Notes: a model not told the origin generated them from the sequence alone. A DNA stretch of 64,000 bases from an uncultured Thioclava sp. (GCF_913064665.1 NZ_CAJYBT010000012.1:34170-98169); one strand, 5' to 3'. Numbered from the stretch's first letter, positions 18,587-27,560 are shown. Numbers and translations are program-made.

Positions 18587-19480
18587 ATGGCTATTAGAAT
18601 TGGCAATGCGCCCTGTTCATGGGGTGTCGAATTCGCGCAGGACCCGCGCAATCCGAGTTGGCAATCGGTGCTGCAGGATTGCGCCGATGCGGGCTATAAG
18701 GGGATCGAGCTTGGCCCCGTCGGCTTCATGCCCGAAGACCCCGCCATTCTGGGCGAAGCGCTGGCGAAGCATGACCTTGAGTTGATCGGCGGCGTGGTGT
18801 TTCGCGCCTTTCACGACCCCGCGCAATGGGACGATGTGCTTGATGGCACGCATCGCACCTGCAAGGCGTTGCAGGCCCATGGCGCGCGCCATCTGGTGCT
18901 GATCGATTCCATCTCACCGCGCCGCGCGCCCACTGCCGGGCGCGCCGCTGAGGCCGAGCAGATGGACGCTTCCGAATGGACTGCCTATCGCGACCGGATC
19001 GCGCAGGCGGCAAGGATCGGGGCGCAAGACTATGGGTTGACGGTGGGCATTCACGCCCATGCTGCGGGCTTTATGGATTTCGAACCCGAACTGGAACGCC
19101 TGCTTGATGAGGTCGATGAAGATATCTTGAAAATCTGCTTCGATACCGGGCACCATTCCTATGCGGGCTATGATCCGGTGGCCTTCATGAAGCGCCATAT
19201 CGACCGCATCTCTTACATGCATTTCAAGGATATCGACCCGCAGGTCAAAGCCCGCGCTGTGGCACAGCGCACCGGGTTTTACGACGCCTGCGGTCAGGGG
19301 ATTTTCTGCAATCTCGGGCAGGGCGATGTCGATTTTCCCGCTGTGCGGCAAGTGCTGCTGGACGCGGGGTTCGAGGGCTGGTGCACGGTCGAGCAGGATT
19401 GCGACCCGCTGCTGGACCCGGACCCCGTTGGCGACGCCAAAAAGAACCGGGAATATCTTGAATCCATTGGATTTAACTGA
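18587..19480 (+). CDS. IolE-like sugar phosphate isomerase/epimerase (inosose dehydratase candidate)
   Basis: 297-residue AP-endonuclease-2-type TIM barrel. The N-terminus (IGNAPCSWGVEF, 5-16) resembles the inosose dehydratase/IolH-like subgroup more than classical B. subtilis IolE. Metal-site segments are VGIHAHAAGFMDFE, CFDTGHHSYAG, MHFKDID and CTVEQD. Expected role: dehydration of 2-keto-myo-inositol to the 1,2-dione used by IolD, because no other IolE candidate is in the island. An epimerase role (IolI/IolH) is the alternative. GGAGAGG-like Shine-Dalgarno upstream of ATG. Confidence 0.8.
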   Translation: MAIRIGNAPCSWGVEFAQDPRNPSWQSVLQDCADAGYKGIELGPVGFMPEDPAILGEALAKHDLELIGGVVFRAFHDPAQWDDVLDGTHRTCKALQAHGARHLVLIDSISPRRAPTAGRAAEAEQMDASEWTAYRDRIAQAARIGAQDYGLTVGIHAHAAGFMDFEPELERLLDEVDEDILKICFDTGHHSYAGYDPVAFMKRHIDRISYMHFKDIDPQVKARAVAQRTGFYDACGQGIFCNLGQGDVDFPAVRQVLLDAGFEGWCTVEQDCDPLLDPDPVGDAKKNREYLESIGFN

Positions 19481-19492
19481 GGAGCGCGCGTG

Positions 19493-20650
19493 ATGGCAAA
19501 ACTGAAATGGGGCATGATCGGGGGCGGCGAAGGCAGCCAGATCGGGCCAGCGCACCGCCTTGGCGCAGGGCTGGATGGGGCGTACGAGTTCAGCGCGGGT
19601 GCGCTGGATCATCGCCCCGAGGCCGGGCGTGAGTATGGGCAGCGGCTGGGACTGGCCGCCGATCGCGCCTATGGAGATTGGCGCGAGATGCTGGAGGGCG
19701 AGCGCGCGCGCGAAGACCGCGTCGATCTGGTCACCGTCGCCACTCCCAACGCGACGCATTTCGAAATCACCAAAGGGTTTCTCGAAGCGGGCTTTCACGT
19801 GCTGTGCGAAAAGCCGATGACGATGACGGTCGAGCAAGGCGAAGAGATCGTCAACCTCGCGCGCGAGACCGGCAAAATCTGCGCGGTGAATTACGGCTAT
19901 AGCGGCTATTCGCTGGTGCGCCACATGCGCGCGATGGTGGCGCGCGGCGATCTGGGGCAAATCCGTCTGGTCAAGGCCGAGTTCGCCCATGGCCATCACG
20001 CCGATGCCGCCGATGCCGACAATCCGCGGGTGCGCTGGCGCTATGATCCCGCGCAGGCGGGCGTGTCGGCGCAGTTTGCCGATTGCGGTATTCACGCGCT
20101 GCACATGGCGAGCTTCGTGATCGGACAAGAGGCGCGGATGCTCTCGGCTGATACGGTCAGCTGCATTGCCAGTCGCACGCTGGAAGATGACGCGATGGTC
20201 AATCTGCGCTTTGACGGGGGCGCGGTCGGGCGGCTCTGGACCAGCTCGATCGCGATCGGGCGTCAGCACGGGCTGACCTTGCAAGTCTTTGGCGAGAAGG
20301 GCGGTTTGCGATGGGCGCAGGAACAGCCCAACCAGCTATATTGGATGCCCTTGGGCGAGCGTCTGCAGGTGATCGAACGCGGAGAGGCCAATCTGTCCCC
20401 CGAGGCCGATCGCACCAGCCGCGTCACGATTGGCCATGCCGAGGGGATGCCGCTTGCCTTCGCCAATATCTATGCCGATCTGGCCGAGGCCATCCGCGCC
20501 GAGAAAGAGGGCCGTACGATGGACCCCGCAGCTAACCTGTATCCGCGCGCCGAAGATGGTTTGCGCTCGATGGCGGCAGTGTTCGCTGTGGCGCAAAGCG
20601 GTCACGCCGAGGGTGTCTGGGTCGATGCACGCCCGCCGATGTTTCGCTAA
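19493..20650 (+). CDS. Gfo/Idh/MocA-family oxidoreductase (inositol-associated, 2)
   Basis: 385 residues, Rossmann domain with an unusual glycine-rich loop MIGGGEGSQIGPAHRLG (7-23), LCEKPMTMT (EKP motif) and FADCGIHALHMASFV in the active-site region. GGAG at 19481 suits ATG 19493; a GTG directly before it is also possible. The loop with GGGEGSQIG is typical of a Gfo/Idh subgroup found with inositol or sugar ABC genes. Last gene of the rightward catabolic operon; its stop overlaps the convergent repressor stop by 4 nt. Substrate unknown, perhaps scyllo- or chiro-inositol. Confidence 0.84.
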   Translation: MAKLKWGMIGGGEGSQIGPAHRLGAGLDGAYEFSAGALDHRPEAGREYGQRLGLAADRAYGDWREMLEGERAREDRVDLVTVATPNATHFEITKGFLEAGFHVLCEKPMTMTVEQGEEIVNLARETGKICAVNYGYSGYSLVRHMRAMVARGDLGQIRLVKAEFAHGHHADAADADNPRVRWRYDPAQAGVSAQFADCGIHALHMASFVIGQEARMLSADTVSCIASRTLEDDAMVNLRFDGGAVGRLWTSSIAIGRQHGLTLQVFGEKGGLRWAQEQPNQLYWMPLGERLQVIERGEANLSPEADRTSRVTIGHAEGMPLAFANIYADLAEAIRAEKEGRTMDPAANLYPRAEDGLRSMAAVFAVAQSGHAEGVWVDARPPMFR

Positions 20651-21645
20651 GTGAGCGGGCGCAATGTCGCCCGCTCAATCACGCTGCAGGGGAAGATTCG
20701 CGCCTCTGGATAGCGGTCGGGTTCGTTCAGCATCGCCACCATGAGTTCAATCGTGGAGGCGATGATCTGGCGGATCGGCTGGCGGATCGTCGTGAGGTTG
20801 ATGTTCTCCCAGCGCGCCATTTCCATGTCGTTGAGCCCGATGATCCCGATATCGCCGGGCACATCCAGCCCGCTTTCGCGGATCGCGGATAGCACACCGA
20901 TGGATAGGACGTCATCGCCGCAGAAATAGGCCTCGGCAGGGCGCGCACGCAGCAGGCGCAGCATTTCGCGCCGACCTGCGTCAAACGAATAGTCGTCGGC
21001 AAAGGAATAGCTGGTCTTGATCGCGCGATGCGCCGAAAGTTCGGTCATGAAGCCGCTATAGCGATCCTGCGTTGAGGTCGCTCCTTCGGGCCCGCCCAGA
21101 AAGGCGACATCGCGATAGCCATGCGCGATCAACGTGCGCGCCGCCATCCGCCCGCATTCCACGTTGTCGATCCCCACGACATGCACCTGCGGTGCCGCCG
21201 AAGCCCGCCCGAACGCATGCACCACCGGAATGCCGACATCGCGAAACGCCTTGGCAAAGCCGGGCGGCAAGGTCGAAGACGCCACCACCACCCCATCGAC
21301 CGAATATTGCCGCAACATGCGCACCGAGGCCTCGGGGTCGGTCTCATCCGAGAGATTCACCAATAGCGGGCGCAAGCCGCGATCCTGCAGGCCGCGAGTG
21401 AACAGGTCGAACACTTCCAGAAAGATCGGGTTGTGAAAGTTGTTCGACACCAGCCCGATCAGCTTGGTGCGTCCGGTGGTCAGCGACGAGGCCAGCGCGT
21501 TGGGGCTATAGCCCAGCTCGCGCGCTGCCTTCTCGACCTTGCGCCGCATCTTGTCCGAAACCGAGGCCCCTTGCGTGAACACGCGCGACACCGCCGAGCG
21601 CGAAACCCCGGCGCGTTGTGCAACCTCTTTCAACGTAACGGCCAT
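20647..21645 (-). CDS. LacI-family repressor of the inositol regulon
   Basis: 332 residues: N-terminal LacI HTH (TLKEVAQRAGVSRSAVSRVF, residues 4-23), hinge helix region (LGYSPNALASSLTTGRT), then a periplasmic-binding-protein-like effector domain (about 65-332). ATG 21645 fits the family N-terminus; the open frame reaching 21930 crosses the promoter and is rejected. It is divergent from the binding-protein gene, with a 30-bp perfect palindrome between them, and the same core is at the iolD promoter. It therefore most likely represses transport, catabolism and itself, released by inositol or an early metabolite. Known IolR proteins in several bacteria are RpiR-, DeoR- or GntR-type, so this is a different regulator. 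Confidence 0.87.
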   Translation of the reverse strand: MAVTLKEVAQRAGVSRSAVSRVFTQGASVSDKMRRKVEKAARELGYSPNALASSLTTGRTKLIGLVSNNFHNPIFLEVFDLFTRGLQDRGLRPLLVNLSDETDPEASVRMLRQYSVDGVVVASSTLPPGFAKAFRDVGIPVVHAFGRASAAPQVHVVGIDNVECGRMAARTLIAHGYRDVAFLGGPEGATSTQDRYSGFMTELSAHRAIKTSYSFADDYSFDAGRREMLRLLRARPAEAYFCGDDVLSIGVLSAIRESGLDVPGDIGIIGLNDMEMARWENINLTTIRQPIRQIIASTIELMVAMLNEPDRYPEARIFPCSVIERATLRPLT

Positions 21646-21720
21646 TCCGGTCTGCTCCCTTTTCGCGTGTTGCGCGGTTTCTAGCGCGTATCGCAACTCT
21701 GCACAGCTTGAAAGAGTGCG

Positions 21721-21750
21721 ATCATTTTTGCAACCGGTTGCAAAAATGAT
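21721..21750. promoter_or_regulatory. LacI-type operator, 30-bp perfect palindrome
   Basis: Half-site ATCATTTTTGCAACC followed directly by its exact reverse complement. The inner 18 bp equal the operator at 17416-17433. It lies 75 bp upstream of the repressor start and 82 bp upstream of the binding-protein start. Confidence 0.85.
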
Positions 21751-21832
21751 GCCGACATGCTTTACTCCGACTCGGAGGGGCAAAGGCGAGACGCGCATTT
21801 GCCGGGAGACAGTCAATTTTTGGGAGGAAATC

Positions 21833-22783
21833 ATGACGTCACTGATGAAACATCTGGCGCTGGCGGCTGTGGTCGCAGCAGCGCCCCTGATGGCGGCCAC
21901 TACGGCCTCGGCAGAGGGTGAGAAATACATTCTCGTCAGTCACGCCCCCGACAGCGACAGCTGGTGGAACACGATTAAGAATGGCCTTGCTCTGGCGGGC
22001 AAGCAGATGGATGTGCAGGTCGAATATCGCAATCCGCCGACGGGTGACTTGGCCGATATGGCGCGCATCATCGAGCAGGCCGCCGCCTCGCACCCGACCG
22101 GCATCATCACCACCTTGGCCGATTACGACGTGCTTTCGGGACCAATCCGAAATGCCGTAGATTCAGGTATTGATGTGGTTATCATCAATTCCGGTACGCC
22201 CCAGCAGGCGCGCGATCTGGGCGCGCTGATGTATGTCGGCCAACCGGAATATGACGCAGGGCTCGCCGCCGGGCAGCGCGCCAAGGCCGATGGCGTGAAA
22301 AGCTTTCTCTGCGTGAACCACTATATCAGCTCGCCCTCCTCGACCGAACGCTGCCAGGGCTTTGCCGATGGGCTGGGGGTCGAACTGGGCAACCAGATGA
22401 TCGATTCCGGGCAAGACCCGTCCGAGATCAAAAACAAGGTGCTGGCCTATCTTTCGGCCAATCCCGATACCGATGCCGTGCTGACGCTTGGCCCGACCTC
22501 TGCCGACCCGACCATTCAGGCGCTCGAAGAGAACGGCATGGCGGGCGACATCTATTTCGGCACCTTCGATCTGGGTGAGGAAATCGTTAAGGCGATCAAG
22601 GCAGGCATCATCAATTGGGGCATCGACCAGCAGCCCTTCTTGCAGGCCTATCTGCCGGTGGTCGTGATGACGAACTATCACCGCTACGGCGTTCTGCCCG
22701 GCAATAATATCAACTCCGGCCCCGGCTTTGTGACCGCCGATGGTTTGGAAATGGTCGAGAAATTCGCCGGCGAGTACCGCTGA
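21833..22783 (+). CDS. Sugar/inositol ABC transporter periplasmic binding protein (RbsB/IbpA type)
   Basis: 316 residues with an N-terminal Sec signal peptide (about 1-27, ending ATTASA) and a type I periplasmic-binding fold (ILVSHAPDSDSWWNTIKNG, 32-50). Start ATG 21833 follows GGGAGG. The neighbourhood (iol genes, LacI operator, single-domain ATPase) indicates myo-inositol or another cyclitol as ligand. It could alternatively bind a monosaccharide such as fructose, since the gene set resembles frcBCA. Confidence 0.85.
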   Translation: MTSLMKHLALAAVVAAAPLMAATTASAEGEKYILVSHAPDSDSWWNTIKNGLALAGKQMDVQVEYRNPPTGDLADMARIIEQAAASHPTGIITTLADYDVLSGPIRNAVDSGIDVVIINSGTPQQARDLGALMYVGQPEYDAGLAAGQRAKADGVKSFLCVNHYISSPSSTERCQGFADGLGVELGNQMIDSGQDPSEIKNKVLAYLSANPDTDAVLTLGPTSADPTIQALEENGMAGDIYFGTFDLGEEIVKAIKAGIINWGIDQQPFLQAYLPVVVMTNYHRYGVLPGNNINSGPGFVTADGLEMVEKFAGEYR

Positions 22784-22797
22784 TCTGATGTGAATCC

Positions 22798-22825
22798 GGG
22801 GCGGTCGTTGCGCATTGGCCGCCCC
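22798..22825 (+). terminator. Intercistronic hairpin after the inositol binding-protein gene
   Basis: GGGGCGGTC pairs with GGCCGCCCC (9 bp, one wobble, loop of 10), followed by CTCTCTCTTTTC. It sits 14 nt after the binding-protein stop and before the permease, as in the other two binding-protein operons of this window. Confidence 0.55.
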
Positions 22826-22861
22826 CTCTCTCTTTTCTCTTTCTCGGAGCCTCAACGCGCC

Positions 22862-23983
22862 ATGTCACACGCCCACACCCAATTGCCCGATGACGAGAGG
22901 ATCAAGTCGCGCTCGCGTCTACGCGAAGCCCTGATCCGCCCCGAACTCGGCGGCATCGTTGGCACCATCGTCGTCTTTGCCCTGTTCGCGGTTTTCGCCT
23001 TTGATAGCGGCATGTTCAAAAGCCAAGGCATCATGAACTGGAGCCAGGTCTCGGCGCAATTCATGATTATCGCGGTGGGCGCCTGCCTGCTGATGATCGC
23101 GGGCGAGTTCGACCTCTCCGTGGGGTCGATGATCGGCTTTTCGGGCATGATGATCGCGATGTTCTCTGTCACTCTGGGCTGGCCTGTCTGGCTGGCGATT
23201 CTCGTGACCTTTGTGCTGGCGCTGGCGATTGGGGCGCTCAACGGCTTTATCGTGGTGCGCACTGGGCTGCCCAGTTTTATCGTGACGCTGGCCTCGCTGT
23301 TCATCCTGCGCGGCTTTACGATTTATTTCCCCCAAACGATTGAGCGCAAGACCATCATCGGCGGCGTTTCCGAGGTCGCGCAGGGCGATTGGCTCGCGGC
23401 GGTGTTTGGCGGCAAGATTCTTACGGGTCTGTTTACTTGGCTGGGCAATGCCGGGCTGATCGCCACATTTGATCGCGGCCTGCGCAAGGGCCAGCCGGTC
23501 GTTGATGGCGTGCCGATGCTGATCGTCTGGGCGCTGGTTCTGGTGGTGATCGGTCATATCGTGCTGACGCGCACGCGGTTCGGCAACTGGATCTTTGCCA
23601 GTGGCGGCGATGCGCAAGCGGCGCGCTATGCCGGTGTGCCGGTGAACCGCGTCAAGATTTCGATGTTCATGTTCACCGCCTTCTGCGCCACCGTCTTTGC
23701 CACTTGCCAAGTGATGGAGTTCGGCTCGGCCGGGGCGGATCGCGGCTTGCTGAAAGAATTCGAGGCGATCATCGCCGTGGTGATTGGCGGCGCCCTTCTG
23801 ACGGGCGGCTATGGCAGCGTCATCGGTGCCGCGCTTGGTGCGCTGATCTTTGGCGTCGTGCAGCAGGGGCTGTTCTTTGCCGGTGTCGAAAGCTCACTAT
23901 TCCGGGTGTTTCTGGGCGTCATTCTGCTGTGCGCGGTGATCCTGAACACCTATGTCCGTCGCCTGATTACCGGGGAGAGATAA
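22862..23983 (+). CDS. ABC transporter permease (RbsC/FrcC type)
   Basis: 373-residue CUT2-family permease with 8-10 predicted transmembrane segments. The central motif GEFDLSVGSMIGFSGMM (about 82-98) is characteristic of RbsC-like permeases (DLSVG), and a second conserved block GGALLTGGYGSVIGAALGAL lies near the C-terminus. ATG 22862 is chosen over an upstream GTG that would include the hairpin. It overlaps no gene and ends 1 bp before the ATPase start. It forms a homodimeric channel in this family. Confidence 0.88.
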   Translation: MSHAHTQLPDDERIKSRSRLREALIRPELGGIVGTIVVFALFAVFAFDSGMFKSQGIMNWSQVSAQFMIIAVGACLLMIAGEFDLSVGSMIGFSGMMIAMFSVTLGWPVWLAILVTFVLALAIGALNGFIVVRTGLPSFIVTLASLFILRGFTIYFPQTIERKTIIGGVSEVAQGDWLAAVFGGKILTGLFTWLGNAGLIATFDRGLRKGQPVVDGVPMLIVWALVLVVIGHIVLTRTRFGNWIFASGGDAQAARYAGVPVNRVKISMFMFTAFCATVFATCQVMEFGSAGADRGLLKEFEAIIAVVIGGALLTGGYGSVIGAALGALIFGVVQQGLFFAGVESSLFRVFLGVILLCAVILNTYVRRLITGER

Positions 23984-23984
23984 G

Positions 23985-24770
23985 ATGAACCCGCATGCTC
24001 CCATCATCCAGATGAAGAATATCGAAAAGCATTTCGGCTCGGTGATCGCGCTGGCCGGGGTCTCGCTTGAGGTCTTTCCCGGCGAATGTCATTGCCTGCT
24101 GGGCGATAACGGCGCGGGTAAATCGACCTTCATCAAGACCATGTCCGGGGTGCATAAGCCCACCAAGGGCGAGATCCTGTTCGAGGGCAAACCGCTGCAT
24201 TTCGACCGCCCGCGCGATGCGATCAATGCGGGAATCGCGACCGTCTACCAAGACCTCGCGATGATCCCGCTAATGTCGGTCAGTCGCAATTTCTTCATGG
24301 GAAACGAGCCTTTGCGCAAGGTCGGGCCGCTCAAATTCTTTGACCACGAGCACGCCAATTCGGTGACCATGGAAGAGATGCGCCGCATGGGCATCAATCT
24401 GCGCGGACCCGATCAGGCGGTGGGCACGCTGTCAGGCGGCGAGCGCCAGACGGTGGCGATTGCGCGCGCGGTGCATTTCGGCGCGAAGGTGCTGATATTG
24501 GATGAGCCGACCTCGGCGCTTGGGGTGCGCCAGACTGCGAATGTGCTTTCAACCATCGACAAGGTGCGCAAGCAAGGCATCGCGGTGGTGTTCATCACCC
24601 ATAACGTGCGCCACGCGATGGCGGTGGCCGACCGCTTTACCGTGCTTAATCGCGGCAAGACCTTGGGCACCGCGCAGCGCGGCCAGATCACGCCCGAGGA
24701 GTTGCAGGATCTCATGGCTGGCGGTCAGGAACTGGTTGAGCTGGAAGGCAGCCTTGGTGGCACCGTCTGA
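23985..24770 (+). CDS. Single-domain CUT2 ABC ATPase (FrcA type)
   Basis: 261 residues with one nucleotide-binding domain: Walker A GDNGAGKST (40-48), signature LSGGERQTVAIARAV, Walker B VLILDEP and the switch His in FITHN. RbsA/XylG-type ATPases of CUT2 transporters have two fused domains (about 500 residues); this one has only one and must dimerise, as FrcA of Sinorhizobium does. It is the last gene of the transport operon, and the following 380 bp have no gene. Confidence 0.88.
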   Translation: MNPHAPIIQMKNIEKHFGSVIALAGVSLEVFPGECHCLLGDNGAGKSTFIKTMSGVHKPTKGEILFEGKPLHFDRPRDAINAGIATVYQDLAMIPLMSVSRNFFMGNEPLRKVGPLKFFDHEHANSVTMEEMRRMGINLRGPDQAVGTLSGGERQTVAIARAVHFGAKVLILDEPTSALGVRQTANVLSTIDKVRKQGIAVVFITHNVRHAMAVADRFTVLNRGKTLGTAQRGQITPEELQDLMAGGQELVELEGSLGGTV

Positions 24771-25150
24771 GGGAGAGCGCTTTCGTCGTTCGCGCTAAAG
24801 CCTAAGGCAAGTCCGGCCCGGTTCCTTCAAAGCCCTATCCAAACACCTGCGCGACCCACCGGAGCCGATTAGGCCCAAGCTCTCTTCTCACCTGAGGATC
24901 AGAACCCGTTCAGGAATGCGCCGGGTGCCATGCCGGTTTCTGCATTTCTCAAGCTGCTCCAGCTTGGGTCCATCGGTGAGGCGACCTTTCCGAAAGATTC
25001 GCCTGCAACGCCCGCATCCTGCGACAAAAGGCTCGACGACTAGGTTTCGGAAAATACGCCCCTGTATGCCCCAAAGGGGCTTTCGACGACCAAACGCTAA
25101 AACCCGGCTCAGCGACCAGATAAGTATTTTTTATTTTCTGGAGATTTAAG
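24771..25150. other. Intergenic region between the inositol transporter and tRNA-Phe
   Basis: 380 bp without a supported gene. It holds a weak hairpin just after the ATPase stop (AGCGC...GCGCT, 24776-24796) and GCCCC-AAA-GGGGC at 25068-25080 followed by TTT, a possible short terminator. ORFs here lack start signals and family features. Confidence 0.5.
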
Positions 25151-25226
25151 TGGTGCCCGAAGGCGGACTCGAACCACCGACACGCGGATTTTCAATCCGC
25201 TGCTCTACCAACTGAGCTATTCGGGC
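25151..25226 (-). tRNA. tRNA-Phe(GAA)
   Basis: Reads 5' GCCCGAA...TTCGGGCACCA on the minus strand, 76 nt with encoded CCA. Acceptor stem GCCCGAA/TTCGGGC, D-arm TAGCTCAGTTGGTAGAGC, anticodon stem-loop GCGGA-TTGAAAA-TCCGC with GAA anticodon, and T-loop GGTTCGAGTCC. Lies downstream of the yacG operon in the same direction. Confidence 0.97.
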
Positions 25227-25326
25227 ACTCTGGCCTTACGGCCTTGCTGGGCGGTTACTAAATCAGGGCGGGGAAGCTGTCCAGAGGGATTTATCAGAAA
25301 AATGAACGCCAGCGCCACCGCGCCCG

Positions 25327-25518
25327 TTAGTGCGGCTTTTGCGCGCCGCCCTGCAAGTCGTCTGGATTGATGGGCGCGTGTTCTTCTTCCTCGACGGCGT
25401 CGCCGGGAATGACGTAGGACCCGTTCAGCCAACGCGCCAAATCCACATCCGCGCAGCGTTTTGAGCAGAACGGGCGGTATTTCGGATCAGATTCTTTCGC
25501 GCAGATCGGACAGCTCAC
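25327..25518 (-). CDS. yacG: Zinc-binding DNA gyrase inhibitor YacG
   Basis: 63-residue YacG-family protein with four zinc-ligand cysteines, C3, C6, C18 and C22 (CPIC and CSKRC), followed by the conserved DLARWLNGSYVIP. In E. coli YacG inhibits gyrase through GyrB. The GTG start overlaps the ribonuclease stop by 4 nt. Conserved as the last member of the infA-maf-RNase-yacG string. The tail is acidic and ordinary. Confidence 0.93.
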   Translation of the reverse strand: MSCPICAKESDPKYRPFCSKRCADVDLARWLNGSYVIPGDAVEEEEHAPINPDDLQGGAQKPH

Positions 25519-26549
25519 ACCACATCTCCCAGCAGAGAGCTTAGAGCAACACGGTCGCGCTTGCGCTGCAACTCGAAATTTCCAAGCGGTGTCCAGCCAG
25601 CCAACGAGGCCTCGGCCTCACCTTTGAACGAGGTGCGTAGCTGTTGTTCAAGCGGCTGGCGATCGCGTTTGGGCATTGGGGCGAAATCGACGGTGACCTG
25701 CCCTCCCAGTCCACGCAGGCGCAACTGGCGCGGCAGGGCCCGCGCGGCGGCGATATTGGCCTTGAGCCCCGCTGCCGGCGACGTGTCATTGCCGGTATTC
25801 ACATCCACAGCAATCAGTGCGCGGGTGGGTTCGATCATCATATGCGCGCCCCAGTCCAATTCGACGCGCGGCTGCAACAGCGCCTCGATCGCGTCGGTCG
25901 CGCCATGATCGTCAAAGCCGCCCTCAACCACCTCATCTGGTGCCGGATCAGCCCAGTCGCGCCACGCCTCTTCATGCGGGCTGGGCGCATCGACCAGCAA
26001 TTCAGGCGCGCCCGAGAGATCGGCCATCACAGCCTCCGACAGGGTGCGCATCGCAGCGATATCCTCGGCGATGTCAGTCGCGTCGGCATGCGCAGCGACC
26101 GAGCGCAGGATCAACCCGGCCTGCGCGCCCGACATTTCCGCCTCGGCCAAAGATTGCAGGCTGGCGCGCAAGTCTTCGTCGCGAATTCGGCGTGAGATAT
26201 TCAGTCCGGGCGCGCCGGGGGTGACAATCGCGTGGCGCGATTTGAACAAGACCCGCAGCGTGACGGGCAGCGCCTTGCCGGGCTCGCTCCCGCCCGAGAC
26301 CTGAACGATCACGGTTTGGCCCGGGCTCAGCCCCTTCACCTCGCGCAGAAAGCCGCGCGCGCCTTGGGGTAGGTCGACGAACACTCCGCCTTGCCCCTTC
26401 ATCTGGCGCCCGATCACGCCACGGCAGATCGCGCCGGGGGCCAGCGCCACGCCCGGATCAATCAGCACATCTTCCAACTGCCCATCCACCATCAACGCAG
26501 CCGCCTCACGGCCCGCGATTTGATCCAGCAGAATGACCCGTCCAATCAT
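25515..26549 (-). CDS. Ribonuclease E/G family protein
   Basis: 344 residues, similar to the short RNase G-like proteins of alphaproteobacteria rather than full RNase E. An S1-like N-terminal region ([20 protein letters not shown]) is followed by the catalytic part with [22 protein letters not shown] (the DVNTG metal-binding motif). E. coli RNase E/G are 489-1061 residues, so this is a reduced form without the zinc-link CPxCxG visible. ATG 26549 overlaps the maf stop; an ATG two codons earlier (26555) is also possible. Confidence 0.85.
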   Translation of the reverse strand: MIGRVILLDQIAGREAAALMVDGQLEDVLIDPGVALAPGAICRGVIGRQMKGQGGVFVDLPQGARGFLREVKGLSPGQTVIVQVSGGSEPGKALPVTLRVLFKSRHAIVTPGAPGLNISRRIRDEDLRASLQSLAEAEMSGAQAGLILRSVAAHADATDIAEDIAAMRTLSEAVMADLSGAPELLVDAPSPHEEAWRDWADPAPDEVVEGGFDDHGATDAIEALLQPRVELDWGAHMMIEPTRALIAVDVNTGNDTSPAAGLKANIAAARALPRQLRLRGLGGQVTVDFAPMPKRDRQPLEQQLRTSFKGEAEASLAGWTPLGNFELQRKRDRVALSSLLGDVV

Positions 26550-27118
26550 GCCCATTCTCCCTTGATGCCAGCAGCGGCCAACAATGTTGCGGTTTCGCTT
26601 AATGGCAGGCCGACGACGCCCGTGTAGCTGCCTTGCAGCCACGGCACGAACGCCCCGCCAAGGCCCTGAATGGCATAGCCACCCGCCTTGCCACGCCATT
26701 CGCCACTGGCCAGATAGCCATTCACGTCTTCATTGCTGAGCGGTTTGAACTTGACCACCGTATCGACCAGCCGCTCGCGCAGGCCAGACGCGCTGCGCAC
26801 AGCGATCGCTGTCAGTACATGATGACGTCGACCCGACAGGAGCCACAGAAACTCTGCCGCCTGCTTTTCGTCATCGGGTTTGCCCAGAATGCGGCGGCCA
26901 CAGGTCACGGTGGTATCGGCACTCAGGATCACCTCATCAGCGGCCATCTCAAGCGCCATCGCCTTTTCGCGCGCCATGCGCGTCACATAATCGCGCGGCG
27001 ACTCCCCCTTGGCGGGGGTCTCGTCGATTTCGGCAGGGCGCAGGGCGGCAGGCTCCAGACCCAATTGGGCCAAAAGCTCCCGCCGACGCGGACTTGCCGA
27101 TCCCAGAATAAGTTTCAA
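26546..27118 (-). CDS. maf: Maf-like nucleotide pyrophosphatase
   Basis: 190 residues, full-length Maf/HAM1-related protein that hydrolyses non-canonical or modified dNTP/NTPs. N-terminal [17 protein letters not shown] (4-20) is the signature substrate loop; further motifs are [15 protein letters not shown] and the C-terminal [13 protein letters not shown]. Located 9 bp after infA in the infA-maf-RNase-yacG operon. Subfamily (dTTP/UTP versus 7-methyl-GTP type) not decided. Confidence 0.92.
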   Translation of the reverse strand: MKLILGSASPRRRELLAQLGLEPAALRPAEIDETPAKGESPRDYVTRMAREKAMALEMAADEVILSADTTVTCGRRILGKPDDEKQAAEFLWLLSGRRHHVLTAIAVRSASGLRERLVDTVVKFKPLSNEDVNGYLASGEWRGKAGGYAIQGLGGAFVPWLQGSYTGVVGLPLSETATLLAAAGIKGEWA

Positions 27119-27127
27119 CAGATCCGC

Positions 27128-27346
27128 TTACTTGAAACGGTAGTTGATGCGACCCTTCGTCAGGTCATAGGTGTTCATTTCCACCTGTACCTTGTCGCCT
27201 GCAAGAACGCGGATGCGGTTCTTGCGCATTTTGCCTGCCATATGCGCGATGATCTCATGGCCGTTTTCCAGCTCGACCCGAAATGTCGCGTTAGGCAGGA
27301 GTTCCTTAACGACACCGGGAAATTCGAGCATTTCTTCCTTGGCCAT
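27128..27346 (-). CDS. infA: Translation initiation factor IF-1
   Basis: 72-residue S1/OB-fold protein, [13 protein letters not shown]... through [10 protein letters not shown], identical in length to alphaproteobacterial IF-1. Acts in 30S initiation with IF-2 and IF-3. ATG 27346 with GGAG upstream; a GTG two codons before gives an atypical N-terminus. First gene of its operon; the 214 bp upstream should hold its promoter. Confidence 0.98.
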   Translation of the reverse strand: MAKEEMLEFPGVVKELLPNATFRVELENGHEIIAHMAGKMRKNRIRVLAGDKVQVEMNTYDLTKGRINYRFK

Positions 27347-27560
27347 GGTCACTCCGTATTTGAAAACCCGCAGATTGTGCGGGCGAGCGTTAAATGCGCC
27401 CGCAAGCGCAAAATTTCAAGCGTAATGTCTAGCAGGAGCGGGCTTTTCCCTCACGGAGTTGACCATTTGGGTGAGAATTGCACCCCAGAGCCTGCACAGA
27501 CAGGGGTTTGCGGGCGCAAGGGCTGTGGCAGATCGGCCTGAAACGCGCCTGAGTCGCAGC

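Noticed and set aside
21646..21930. 95-codon upstream extension of the LacI regulator
   Set aside because: Covers the palindromic operator and the binding-protein start; family N-terminus begins at 21645.
25068..25080. GCCCC-AAA-GGGGC hairpin with TTT
   Set aside because: Stem of only 5 bp with a weak T-run, about 300 bp after the nearest gene; mentioned but not called as a terminator.
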